Assembly: GCA_963811685.1 (NCBI GenBank)
Contig: CAWESK010000004.1
Span: 81,080-145,079 of the forward strand
Source: CAIWHR01 sp963811685
GTDB lineage: Bacteria > Pseudomonadota > Gammaproteobacteria > Burkholderiales > Casimicrobiaceae
Length of the DNA: 64,000 nt
Direction of reading: 5' to 3'
Shown here one piece after another: positions 1-8,576 of the stretch (position 1 is its first letter; every line of letters starts with the position of its first letter). Position numbers and translations under genes: made by a program. Below the pieces are notes generated by a model that had not been told where the DNA came from, made no database searches, and saw only the letters and a list, made by a program, of their open reading frames with translations.

Positions 1-742
1 ACGGGCAACGCGCAATCGGTCTTGACCGTGAGGAGCTTTCTTCCCGTCGGCAGCCACGCGAGCGTCGCGCGGAGGTTGTCGCCGACCGCGCCGGGGATCT
101 CGTCGGCATGCGCGATGATCTCAGCCAGGCTTCCATACTGGTTCAGCCACTTCGCCGCCGTCTTGGGACCGACCTTGGGCACGCCCGGCACGTTGTCGAC
201 GGTGTCGCCGGTGAGCGTCAGGAAGTCGAGCACCTGGTCGGCGCGCACGCCGAACTTGCTCATCACTCCCGGCTCGTCCAGCTTTTCGTTGCTCATCGTG
301 TTGACGAGCATCACGCCCGGGCGCACGAGCTGCGCGAGGTCCTTGTCGGACGTCGACACGACCGTATCGACGCCCGATGCCGAGGCCGCGCGGCGAGCGT
401 GCCGATCACATCGTCGGCTTCGACACCCTCGATCATCAGCAACGGCCAGCCATGCGCGCGCACGAGCGCGTGCAGCGGCTCGATCTGGTGCACGAGGTCG
501 TCGGGCATCGGCTGGCGGTTCGCCTTGTACTCGGGATACCAGTCGTCGCGGAAAGTCCTGCCCGGCGCGTCGAAGACGACGGCGAAGTAGTCGGGTTTCT
601 CGTCTATGGCAATCCGGCGTAACATCGAGACGACGCCGCGCAGCGCGCCCGTCGGCTCGCCGCGCGACGTCCGCAGGTCAGGCAGCGCGTGGAATGCGCG
701 ATACAGGTACGACGAACCATCCACCAGAACGAGTCGAGGCAT
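1..742 (-). CDS. polA: DNA polymerase I, N-terminal 5'-3' exonuclease part (partial, frameshifted)
   Basis: The product starts MPRLVLVDGSSYLYRAFHAL, the canonical Pol I N-terminus, and continues with the exonuclease motifs FDAPGRTFRD, PMPDDL and GVEADDVIGTLA. Near position 385 the frame breaks. One missing base restores the family sequence in another frame (STSDKDLAQLV, then LTGDTVDNVPGVPKVG), which runs to the window edge, so only the flap-nuclease domain (about 247 codons) is visible and the polymerase domain lies outside. The family removes RNA primers and fills gaps in replication and repair. The ATG (740-742) is opposite and overlaps by two bases the ATG of the divergent LOG gene. The frameshift is probably a sequencing indel, because conservation continues cleanly on both sides. 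Confidence 0.93.
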
Positions 743-1466
743 GGCACAGACCAGCAAGATCCCGGAGCTTATCGATCCGCAGGCGATGTACACGACCAAC
801 GGGCAGGAGGCCTGGCGGGTGCTGGGGATTATGGCAGAGTTCGCCGCGGCGACCGAACGCTTGCGCGGACTGCGTCCGGCCGTGTCGATGTTCGGCAGCG
901 CGCGAATGAAGGAAGGACACCCGTATTACGAGAAGGCGGAACGGATCGCGCGGCTCCTGTCGGATGCCGGATTCTCCGTCATCTCCGGCGGCGGACCGGG
1001 ACTCATGGAAGCCGCCAATCGCGGCGCATTCGCCGGCAAGTCGCCGGCGATCGGCCTCAACATCCTGCTGCCGGAGGAGAAAGGCGGCAATGCGTTCCAG
1101 GATGTCAGCTTCGATTTTCGCTATTTCTTCGCGCGCAAGATGATGTTCGTCCGCTGGGCGTCCGCCTACGTGGTGCTCCCGGGCGGATTCGGCACGCTCG
1201 ACGAGCTGTCCGAATGCCTGACGCTCGTGCAGACCGGGAAGAGCCGCAAGATTCCGATCATCCTCGTCGGACGCGCGTTCTGGCAGGGCCTCGTCGACTG
1301 GATCGGCAACACGCTCGTTGGCGAGCACATGATCGCGGAGAAGGACGTCGAGCTGATGCAGATCATCGACGAGCCGGCGGAAATCGTCGAGGCCATTTTC
1401 AGCTTCTACGAAAACCGCGGCTTCCGTCCGACGCGCGAGGAACGGGAGAAAATGCTGAACCTCTGA
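741..1466 (+). CDS. LOG family protein (cytokinin-riboside phosphoribohydrolase-like, TIGR00730 type)
   Basis: This 241-residue Rossmann-fold protein carries both LOG signatures: GGGPGLMEAA at about residues 83-92 and PGGFGTLDE at 147-155, the nucleotide-binding/catalytic loop. Family members hydrolyse nucleoside 5'-monophosphates to base and ribose-5-phosphate. In proteobacteria they are often misnamed lysine decarboxylases. The N-terminal stretch before FGSAR matches the longer betaproteobacterial type. ATG 741 was chosen because homology begins there. No clear Shine-Dalgarno is visible, and the upstream DNA is the beginning of divergent polA. After the stop, the reading frame continues into a degenerate second copy of its own C-terminal tail (see 1467-1550). 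The physiological substrate is unknown. Confidence 0.88.
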   Translation: MAQTSKIPELIDPQAMYTTNGQEAWRVLGIMAEFAAATERLRGLRPAVSMFGSARMKEGHPYYEKAERIARLLSDAGFSVISGGGPGLMEAANRGAFAGKSPAIGLNILLPEEKGGNAFQDVSFDFRYFFARKMMFVRWASAYVVLPGGFGTLDELSECLTLVQTGKSRKIPIILVGRAFWQGLVDWIGNTLVGEHMIAEKDVELMQIIDEPAEIVEAIFSFYENRGFRPTREEREKMLNL

Positions 1467-1550
1467 TGGAGGCGCGGTTTTGAAGAGCGTGAGAAGATGC
1501 TGAACCTCCAGGACGGTGTTGCTCCTACGCGCGATGCGCAACAAAGCTGA
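1467..1550 (+). repeat. In-frame degenerate duplicate of the LOG gene's 3' end
   Basis: Directly after the TGA at 1464-1466 the same frame encodes RGF-EEREKMLNL again (1473-1508), then QDGVAPTRDAQQS and a stop at 1548-1550. The coding copy at 1416-1463 reads RGF-RPTR-EEREKMLNL. Over the shared EEREKMLNL the two copies differ only at synonymous positions (GAG GAA CGG GAG AAA versus GAA GAG CGT GAG AAG) and the second lacks the four RPTR codons. This is seen directly. Whether it is a remnant of a tandem gene copy, a lost C-terminal extension, or occasionally read through cannot be told from the sequence. Confidence 0.7.
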
Positions 1551-1618
1551 ACCCGAAGGCGCGGCGAAATGTCGAATGCAGGAGGCTCTGCTAGAATGAG
1601 CGCTACGAAAGTCCGCGC

Positions 1619-1981
1619 ATGAATGTTCACCGCCATTCTCTCGCCATTGCCGCTGCCTTGACGTTGCTGTTCGCCGTCGGCAGCGCCCGCGCGGCCCAGA
1701 CTGAAACCTATTCGCCACCGGGGCTGCAGCCGCTGCCGGAAATTCCACCCCCGTCCAACGCGGACGAGCCCGACGCCGCGCCGCAGATCACGGTCATTCA
1801 GAAGGACCGTGAAACGGTCGAGGAGGCGCGCGTCAACGGAAATCTCGTCTGGATCAAGGTCACGCCGCGTCACGGACGCCCGTATTACCTTGTCCCCGAC
1901 GGCGGCGGCCATACCTACATCCGGCGCGACAGCCTCGACACGGCATTGAAGGTGCCGATGTGGGTGCTGTTCACGTGGTGA
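1619..1981 (+). CDS. DUF2782 family exported protein
   Basis: A 120-residue protein with a clear signal peptide (hydrophobic segment at about residues 8-25, ending SARA). A proline-rich linker (LQPLPEIPPPSN) follows, then a compact C-terminal domain with QITVIQKDRETVEEARVNG and GRPYYLVPD typical of DUF2782. It is probably periplasmic. The function is unknown. In betaproteobacteria this small gene usually sits, as here, between polA and thrB, 54 bp upstream of the latter. No catalytic residues are recognisable. Confidence 0.8.
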   Translation: MNVHRHSLAIAAALTLLFAVGSARAAQTETYSPPGLQPLPEIPPPSNADEPDAAPQITVIQKDRETVEEARVNGNLVWIKVTPRHGRPYYLVPDGGGHTYIRRDSLDTALKVPMWVLFTW

Positions 1982-2035
1982 TCTAGAAGTCCACCGGCAC
2001 CTTCTTTGCCGCGCGCAGCGCGCGCCGCGAGCCCG

Positions 2036-3025
2036 ATGTCGGTCTATACCCTCGTTTCCCCGGAAGAACTCGAAGGCTGGCTCACCCGATATTCGTTGGG
2101 TGGCGTGACCGACTTCGCGCCGATCGCCGCCGGCATCGAGAACACGAACTACTTCGTCACCACGGCGAAGGGCCGCTTCGTGCTCACCCTCTACGAACGG
2201 CTCCCGGCCACCGAGTTGCCGTTCTACCTCAACCTGATGGCGCATCTGGCGCGCGCCGGCGTCGAATGCCCCGCTCCCGTGCCGGACCGGACAGGCGCGC
2301 TGTTCAGTCTCCTCAATGGCAAGCCCGCCGGGATCGTGACGCGCGTCGACGGCGTTCCGATCACCACGCCCGATGTCGCGCATTGCGCCGCCGTCGGCGC
2401 CGCTCTCGGCCGCCTTCACGTTGCCTCCGCGACGTATCGCGCGCGCCTGTCGAACCGCAGGGGCCCGGGATGGTGGCGGCAGGCGGCGCGCGCGGTGCGT
2501 CCTTTTCTCGACTCCGGGCGCAACGCGCTCCTCGCGGCGGAACTCAAGTTCCAGACGGGATTCGGCAAGGTCAAGCTGCCGCGCGGGGCGATTCACGGCG
2601 ATCTTTTTTGCGACAACGTGCTCTTCGTCGGCAACACCGTTTCCGGCATCATCGATTTCGGCTTCGCTGCGACGGACTTCCTCGCCTACGATCTCGCGAT
2701 CACCGTCAATGACTGGTGCATCGAAAGCGACGGTCCCCGCGCTGGCGCGCTCGTTCCCGACCTCGTCGCGGCGCTCGTCGGCGCCTACGACGACGAACGC
2801 CCGATGACCGACGACGAGCGGGCGCAGTGGCCCGCGCTGCTGCGCGCCGCTGCGCTGCGCTTCTGGTTGTCGCGCCTCTATGATCTTCACCTGCCGCGCC
2901 CGGGCGAGCTCGTCCATGCGCACGACCCGGGGCATTTCGAGCGCGTGCTGCGCTCGCGCGTCGCGGAGCCGCAAAGACTGCCCGATCGGTCGCCCCCCGC
3001 GCCACGCATTTCCGCCGTCTCGTGA
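2036..3025 (+). CDS. thrB: Homoserine kinase (ThrB2, aminoglycoside-phosphotransferase fold)
   Basis: It phosphorylates L-homoserine to O-phospho-L-homoserine, the penultimate step of threonine synthesis, in the cytosol. The 329-residue product begins MSVYTLVSPEELEGWL and has GIENTNYFV in the nucleotide-binding lobe. The Brenner-type catalytic loop IHGDLFCDNVLF has its Asp at about residue 189, and metal-binding IIDFGFA lies 20 residues on. This is the APH-fold ThrB of many proteobacteria, not the GHMP type. The ATG at 2036 matches family N-termini; an upstream in-frame ATG at 2006 would add ten unconserved residues. The stop overlaps the GTG of the next gene (GTGA), implying translational coupling. 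Confidence 0.94.
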   Translation: MSVYTLVSPEELEGWLTRYSLGGVTDFAPIAAGIENTNYFVTTAKGRFVLTLYERLPATELPFYLNLMAHLARAGVECPAPVPDRTGALFSLLNGKPAGIVTRVDGVPITTPDVAHCAAVGAALGRLHVASATYRARLSNRRGPGWWRQAARAVRPFLDSGRNALLAAELKFQTGFGKVKLPRGAIHGDLFCDNVLFVGNTVSGIIDFGFAATDFLAYDLAITVNDWCIESDGPRAGALVPDLVAALVGAYDDERPMTDDERAQWPALLRAAALRFWLSRLYDLHLPRPGELVHAHDPGHFERVLRSRVAEPQRLPDRSPPAPRISAVS

Positions 3026-3858
3026 GCGAGCCCGGCCCCGTCGCGATTCCGTTTGCGCGCCGCAATGCAGCGCACGGTGTCCTGTGGCTGCGCCAGGCGT
3101 TCGCGATGCTGTGGGCCTACCGCGTGCGGTGGCTGCTGCTCCTGCTGACGTACTACTTCCTCATTCTGGCGATCGACCTCGTCCCCTATGTCGGCGCCTT
3201 CGTCGCGCCGCTCTTGAAACCGGTCTTCGCCGTGGGCTTCCTCGCGGCAGCCTGGTCGCAGGAACGCGGCGAGGCGCCGGCGATCCGGCATCTGTTCGCC
3301 GGCTTTCGCGCGAATCTGCGCGCGCTGCTGCTGCTCGGCCTCGTGTTCGTCGTCGGAATGACCGTCGCGATCTTCGCGACATCGCTCATCGACGGCGGCA
3401 AACTCGTCGCGACGATGTCCGGCAAAGCGGAGATCGACGAGGCCCTCCTCGCCGACGGCGACGTGGAGATCGCCATGCTCTTCGGCGCACTCTGCGCGTT
3501 GCCGATACTGCTTGCACTGTGGTTCGCCCCGGCGCTCGTGGTCTTCCAGGACTGCGGCGGCGGCCGGGCGCTGGCGACAAGCCTGCGCGCCGCGATGGCC
3601 AACGCGCGTCCCATCGCGGTCTATGCGCTGCTCATTTTCCTTTACGGCGGTGCGCTGCCCGCTTTCGTCGCCAAGATCATCGCCGTGATGATGCCGCTCG
3701 AGCTCGCGAAGACGGTCGTGCTCGTCGCGCTGCTTCCCTATCTCGCATTACTGGTCGCGACCCTGCATATTTCCGATTACGTGAGCTATCGCGATCTCTT
3801 CCATCCCGACGAATCCGCGGCACCGCCCGATGCGCCCGCAGGCGAGGGACACGACTGA
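3022..3858 (+). CDS. BPSS1780-family integral membrane protein
   Basis: A 278-residue inner-membrane protein with about six hydrophobic segments (around residues 37-55, 58-75, 98-118, 150-175, 198-215 and 225-245). It begins with GTG overlapping the thrB stop and has the tryptophan/arginine-rich pre-helix WLRQAFAMLWAYRVRW typical of the betaproteobacterial BPSS1780 family. No catalytic motif is visible. The family is uncharacterised, and its position after thrB and near polA/uvrD is conserved in Burkholderiales. A membrane organisation or transport role is only a guess. Confidence 0.8.
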   Translation: MSEPGPVAIPFARRNAAHGVLWLRQAFAMLWAYRVRWLLLLLTYYFLILAIDLVPYVGAFVAPLLKPVFAVGFLAAAWSQERGEAPAIRHLFAGFRANLRALLLLGLVFVVGMTVAIFATSLIDGGKLVATMSGKAEIDEALLADGDVEIAMLFGALCALPILLALWFAPALVVFQDCGGGRALATSLRAAMANARPIAVYALLIFLYGGALPAFVAKIIAVMMPLELAKTVVLVALLPYLALLVATLHISDYVSYRDLFHPDESAAPPDAPAGEGHD

Positions 3859-3995
3859 CCCTGCCCGTACCGGACTGGCGCAACCCGCGGCTTCTCTCTA
3901 CCATTGCCGTTGCGTCGTACCGGCCGCACCGCCACAAGAGCGGGATCCGGGCACCCGTCGACGCCCGCGGCCGGGCACAGCCCGAGAGGAGGAGG

Positions 3996-4478
3996 ATGCA
4001 CGAGGACGGCAAGGGGCGCGGCGCGCCGCTGATCAAGTCGCTTTCGCTTTTGGCGGTCATCGTGTTCATCGTCGCGCTGCTTTGGGGCAGCGACCGGATC
4101 ACGATGCAGGGAGAGCGCACGATCTACACCGCCGATTGCGAGCGCGGCACGTGGAATGGCGACACGTGCAGCGGAGCGCTCGTTCCCGGCAAGCGTTACG
4201 CCTTTCGCGCGAGCCAGTCGCGCAACGAGGTCGTCTACTGGGTCCGCGGCTCCAAGGCTCCGTCGGGCAAGTATCCTGATTGCAAGGTCATCGATCGCGA
4301 CAACTGGTCATGCGCCGCGCCGGTCGACGGCACCCCGACGACGATCGCGTTCGCGATGACGAAGGGCTGGCCGGTCCCTGCCGAGGGACCCGGTCTGCTG
4401 CCTTTCCACGCGGTGCCGAAATGGAAGTGGTGGCTGATGGACGTCGGGTTGCGCGCGTTCCACCGGGCAGAGAACTGA
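3996..4478 (+). CDS. Unknown single-pass membrane/periplasmic protein with four cysteines
   Basis: A 160-residue protein preceded by an excellent ribosome-binding site (GAGAGGAGGAGG just before ATG 3996). An N-terminal membrane anchor (about residues 13-30, LSLLAVIVFIVALLWG) is followed by a predicted periplasmic domain with four cysteines (TADCERGTWNGDTCSG and PDCKVIDRDNWSCA), which could form two disulfides. The tail ends in WKWWLMDVGLRAFHRAEN. No family was recognised. It lies 137 bp after the BPSS1780 gene and is convergent with the helicase gene, 26 bp from its end. Confidence 0.7.
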   Translation: MHEDGKGRGAPLIKSLSLLAVIVFIVALLWGSDRITMQGERTIYTADCERGTWNGDTCSGALVPGKRYAFRASQSRNEVVYWVRGSKAPSGKYPDCKVIDRDNWSCAAPVDGTPTTIAFAMTKGWPVPAEGPGLLPFHAVPKWKWWLMDVGLRAFHRAEN

Positions 4479-4504
4479 AGACCGGTTTGCGCGGTCGCCG
4501 GACT

Positions 4505-6770
4505 TCAGGCCGCCTCGAGCCGCGCGTACTCGAGCGCCAGCCATTTGACGCCGCCATCGCGGAAATTGACCTGCACGCGGGAATCGGCGCCGCGGCCCTC
4601 GGCATCGATGATCACCCCAAGTCCGAATTTGGCGTGGCGCACGCTTTGCCCGATGCGCCAGGCCGGACCTGGCGCGTCGCCGCGCGACGCTTCTCTGCCG
4701 ACCGAGTGCGGTGGCCCATGCGGGTGCGGCGCGCTCGCGGGCGCCCCATTCGGAGGTGTCGACATCTATCGCCTCGCGCGAGCGCCGTCGCGGCGGCGAC
4801 AGCCAGGCAATCTGGTCGCGCGGCACTTCATCGATGAATCGCGATGGAATGTTGTAGCGGACCTGTCCGTGCAGCATTCGGCTTTGCGCGTGCGTGAGGT
4901 AGAGCCTTCGGCGCGCACGCGTGATCGCCACGTACATGAGGCGCCGCTCCTCCTCGATGCCGTCGAACTCGTTCAGGCTGTTCTCGTGCGGAAAGAGACC
5001 TTCCTCGAGCCCGGTGACGAACACCGTGTGGAACTCGAGCCCCTTGGCGGCGTGCACGGTCATGAGCTGCAACGCAGGGCGGCCCTCGGCGGCCTGGGTC
5101 TCTCCCGCTTCCAGCGCGGCGTGGGCGAGGAACGCGGTGAGCGGATCGACGGCGCCCTGCTGCGCGGCGTCGGCATCGCCGGCGGCGGCGATCGGTGCGT
5201 CGACCGCGAGGTCCGCCTCGCGCAGGAAGCCGTCCGCCGCGTTGACGAGCTCCTCGAGATTTTCGAGGCGGTCCTGCCCGTCCTTTTCGGCCCGGTAATG
5301 CGCTACGAGGCCGGAACCCTCGTTCACGTGCGCGACGGCTTCCGGCAGCGGCAAGCCGACGGTCACGGCGCGCAGCGATTCGATCAACCTGAGGAAGCCG
5401 GCGAGGCTGCTGCCCGCCTTGCCGCCGATCGCCCCTTCGCACGCCGCCTGCCACAGGCTCGTTCCGGCCGCACGCGCTGCATCCTGCAGCGATTCGAGTG
5501 TGCGCGCACCGATGCCGCGCGGCGGAAAATTGACGATCCGGAGGAATGCGCCGTCGTCATCGGGCACCGCGATGAGGCGCAGGTACGCCAGCGCATGCTT
5601 GACTTCCGCGCGCTCGAAGAATCGCATCCCGCCATACACGCGGTACGGAAGCGCGGCATTGAACAGCGCGTGCTCCAGCACGCGCGACTGGGCGTTCGAC
5701 CGGTACAGGATGGCGACTTCCGACAGCGCGAGACCTTCGTCTGCGAGACCCTTGGAGATGTCGACGATGAATGCGGCCTCGTCATGGTCCGACGGCGCCG
5801 CCATCCCGCGCACGGGGTCGCCCTTCCCTTCGTTCGTCCACAGGTTCTTGCCGAGCCGCGTTGCGTTGTTCTTGATGAGCGCGTTGGCGAGGTCGAGGAT
5901 GTGGCCGTGCGAGCGGTAGTTCTGCTCGAGCTTGATCAGCGTCACCGGTACTTCGGCCGACCCGAAGTCGCGCTCGAAGTGCTGCATGTTGGCGACATTG
6001 GCGCCGCGGAACGCATAGATCGACTGGTCGTCGTCGCCGACGGCGAAGACCGCCGCATGCGGTCCCGCGAGAAGGCGCAGCCACTTGTACTGCAGCACGT
6101 TGGTGTCCTGGAACTCGTCCACCAGCAGGTGCGAGAAGCGGCGCCGGTAATGCTCGCGAATGCCGTCGTTGCCCGCCAGCAGCTCGTAGCTTCGCAACAG
6201 GAGCTCGGCGAAGTCGACCACGCCCTCTCGCTGGCACATCGCCTCGTACAGCGCGTAGTGCTCGACGAGGCGGCGCGTGAATTCGTCGCCGGCTTCGACC
6301 TGGTTGGGGCGCAGGCCCTTTTCCTTCGCGTCGGACACGAAAGCCTGCAGCTGGCGCGGCGGGAAGCGCTCGTCGTCGATGCCGTGCGCCTTGCCGAGCC
6401 GCTTGATCAGGGCGAGCTGATCCTGCGTGTCCATGATCTGGAAGAGCTGCGGCAGGTTCGCGTCACGGTAGTGCGCGCGCAGCATCCGGTTGCACAGGCC
6501 GTGGAACGTGCCGATCCACATTCCGCGCGTGTGCATCGGCGTCATTGCGGAGAGCCGCGTCAGCATCTCCTTCGCCGCCTTGTTGGTGAACGTCACCGCC
6601 AGGATGGACAGCGGCGAGGCCTGCCCGGTGGCGAGCAGCCAGGCGATGCGCGTCGTCAGCACGCGCGTCTTGCCGCTTCCGGCGCCGGCGAGAATCAGCG
6701 CCGACGCGTGCGGCAGCGTGACGGCGGCAAGCTGCTCCGGGTTGAGGTTCGCGAGGAGGGGCGAGGTCAT
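4505..6770 (-). CDS. uvrD: UvrD/PcrA/Rep-family superfamily 1 DNA helicase (frameshift near C-terminus)
   Basis: An ATP-dependent 3'-5' helicase for repair or replication-fork restart. Motifs are in order: N-terminal Q motif (NLNPEQLAAV), Walker A AGAGSGKT, motif Ia TFTNKAAKEM, Walker B LLVDEFQDTN, motif III VGDDDQSIYAFRGA, motif IV LEQNYRS, motif V MTVHAAKGLEF and motif VI YVAITRARRRLYL. Around 4640-4760 the frame breaks. The expected PcrA-type tudor-like C-terminus (VRHAKFGLGVIIDAEGRG, ending KWLALEYARLEAA) is encoded in the adjacent frame to the stop at 4505. ATG 6770 gives MTSPLLANLNPEQ. The shift removes only the C-terminal RNA-polymerase/partner-binding module if real, but a sequencing indel is likelier. 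Confidence 0.9.
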
Positions 6771-6828
6771 GAATCGGCGCCGGCCCGAGATTGCGGACAT
6801 CCCGGGGAACGCGGGACGGAGCCTCGAA

Positions 6829-6892
6829 GTCGACCGGGAATTATACGGCGCAGCGCTATAATCCGGCCGCAGGACTTTCCCTTCCCCCGAAG
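6829..6892. promoter_or_regulatory. Divergent promoter region between uvrD and argA
   Basis: Two perfect TATAAT -10 hexamers lie almost back to back: one on the minus strand at 6840-6845 (toward uvrD, start 6770) and one on the plus strand at 6857-6862 (toward argA, start 6893). No convincing -35 element is present at standard spacing for either, so the promoter calls rest on the -10 boxes and on position. Closely opposed promoters could interfere with each other. Confidence 0.5.
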
Positions 6893-8245
6893 ATGCCGTC
6901 CCCGACCAACGCCGCGCCGGCCGCGCATTCCGCGACCACGCGCGCGTTCGTCCAGTGGATCCGGCTCGCCGCGCCCTACATCCACGCATTTCGCGGCAAG
7001 ACGTTCGTGATCGCCTTCGGCGGCGAGGTGGTCGCCGACGACACGTTCATCGGCATCATTCACGACCTCAATCTGCTGCACAGCCTCGGCGTGCACATCG
7101 TCGTCGTCCACGGCTCGCGCCCGCAGATCGAGGCGATCCTCGAGCAGCAGGGCATCGAGAGCCGCTACGCCTTCGGCCTGCGGATCACCGACGCAGAGAC
7201 GATGGATTGCGTGCTCGAGGCCGATGGCCAGGTGCGCAGCCGCATCGAGGCGCTCCTGTCGCTCGGCATCGCGAATTCGCCGATGGCCGGTGCGCGCATT
7301 CGCGTCTCGTCGGGCAATTTCATCACCGCGAAGCCGATGGGCGTCGTCGACGGGGTGGACATGCTGCTGACCGGCGAAGTGCGACGCGTGGACACGGATG
7401 CGATCCAGCAGCGCCTCGACGACGGCGACATCGTGCTCATATCGCCGCTCGGCTATTCGCCCACCGGCGAGATCTTCAACCTGGCGCTGGAAGAAGTCGC
7501 GACCCAGGTCGCCGTCCGCCTCGACGCGCACAAGCTCGTCTTCCTGATGGAGACCGAAGGCGTGCGCAGCGGCCGCCGGCAGCTCCTCACCGAGCTTTCG
7601 ACCCGCGATGCCGAGGCGCTGCTCGCCGCGGGGCGGGGAAAGCTCGCCGCCGACGTCCAGCATTACCTGCCGTGCGCGATCCGCGCCTGCGACAACGGGG
7701 TCAAGCGCACGCATCTCATCAGCCGTCATCTCGACGGCGCGCTGCTGCTCGAGATGTTCACCCGCGACGGCGTGGGCACGATGGTCGCTGCGGCCCCGCT
7801 CGCCAACCTCCGCAACGCGACGATCGACGACGTCGGCGGCATCCTCGCCATCATCGAGCCGCTCGAGGAACAGGGCATCCTCGTCCGCCGCTCGCGCGAG
7901 CGGCTGGAGACCGAGATCGAGCGTTTCGTCGTCGCCGAGCACGACAACGCGATCATCGGCTGCGCGGCGCTCTATGCGTTTCCGGAAGAAAAGGTGGGCG
8001 AGCTCGCCGCGCTCGCCGTGCATCCCGATTTCCGGCGCGAGGGCTATGGAGAGGCGCTGATGCACGAGATCGAGATGCGTGCGCGCAAGCTCAAGCTGAC
8101 CCAGCTTTTCGTGCTGACGACGCGCACGTCGCAGTGGTTCATCGAACGCGGATTCCACACGGCGACGATCGCCGATCTGCCGAAGCAGAAGCAGGCGCTC
8201 TACAACTACCAGCGGAAATCGCAGGTCTACCGAAAGAAGCTCTAG
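6893..8245 (+). CDS. argA: Amino-acid N-acetyltransferase (N-acetylglutamate synthase)
   Basis: It transfers acetyl from acetyl-CoA to L-glutamate, the first step of arginine synthesis. The 450-residue product has the classical two-domain layout: an N-terminal amino-acid-kinase-like domain (FRGKTFVIAFGGEVV at about residues 33-47, VVVHGSRPQIE) and a C-terminal GNAT domain (ELAALAVHPDFRREGYGEAL, then TRTSQWFIERGF). The kinase-like domain normally carries the arginine feedback site. ATG 6893 was chosen by homology to ArgA N-termini (FVQWIRLAAPYIHAFRGKT). The gene is followed after 9 bp by yggX, probably co-transcribed. Confidence 0.95.
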   Translation: MPSPTNAAPAAHSATTRAFVQWIRLAAPYIHAFRGKTFVIAFGGEVVADDTFIGIIHDLNLLHSLGVHIVVVHGSRPQIEAILEQQGIESRYAFGLRITDAETMDCVLEADGQVRSRIEALLSLGIANSPMAGARIRVSSGNFITAKPMGVVDGVDMLLTGEVRRVDTDAIQQRLDDGDIVLISPLGYSPTGEIFNLALEEVATQVAVRLDAHKLVFLMETEGVRSGRRQLLTELSTRDAEALLAAGRGKLAADVQHYLPCAIRACDNGVKRTHLISRHLDGALLLEMFTRDGVGTMVAAAPLANLRNATIDDVGGILAIIEPLEEQGILVRRSRERLETEIERFVVAEHDNAIIGCAALYAFPEEKVGELAALAVHPDFRREGYGEALMHEIEMRARKLKLTQLFVLTTRTSQWFIERGFHTATIADLPKQKQALYNYQRKSQVYRKKL

Positions 8246-8254
8246 GAGAAACGG

Positions 8255-8527
8255 ATGCCCCGGATGGTCAATTGCGTGAAGCTCGGCCACGAAGCCGAAG
8301 GTCTCGATCTGCCGCCCTATCCCGGGCCGCTCGGAAAGCGCATCTACGAAAACGTCTCGAAGGAAGCGTGGCAGGCATGGCTCAAGCACCAGACGATGCT
8401 GGTGAACGAAAACCGGCTGTCGCTCGCCGACGCGCGCGCGCGGAAATGGCTCGCCGAGCAGATGGAGCAGCATTTCTTCGGCGGCGGCGCCGAAATGCCG
8501 TCCGGATACGTCCCGCCGAAGCCGTAG
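8255..8527 (+). CDS. yggX: Fe(2+)-trafficking / oxidative-damage protection protein YggX
   Basis: A 90-residue cytosolic protein with the family's diagnostic start MVNCVKLG (redox-sensitive Cys7) and the blocks PPYPGPLGKRIYENVSKEAW and KWLAEQMEQHFFGGG. YggX proteins are thought to protect iron-sulfur proteins from oxidative damage. An AGGAG site (8245-8249) overlaps the argA stop and precedes the ATG, so the two genes are likely cotranscribed. Length and motif order are normal. Confidence 0.94.
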   Translation: MPRMVNCVKLGHEAEGLDLPPYPGPLGKRIYENVSKEAWQAWLKHQTMLVNENRLSLADARARKWLAEQMEQHFFGGGAEMPSGYVPPKP

Positions 8528-8576
8528 CCCCTATTCCGCAGCTCCCGCCTCGAGACGGGTAAGCGCACTCGCCCGG

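Noticed and set aside
4545..7010. 821-codon open frame on the plus strand opposite uvrD
   Set aside because: It is antisense to a well-conserved helicase with all motifs. High-GC DNA commonly gives such shadows, and the translation shows no recognisable domain.
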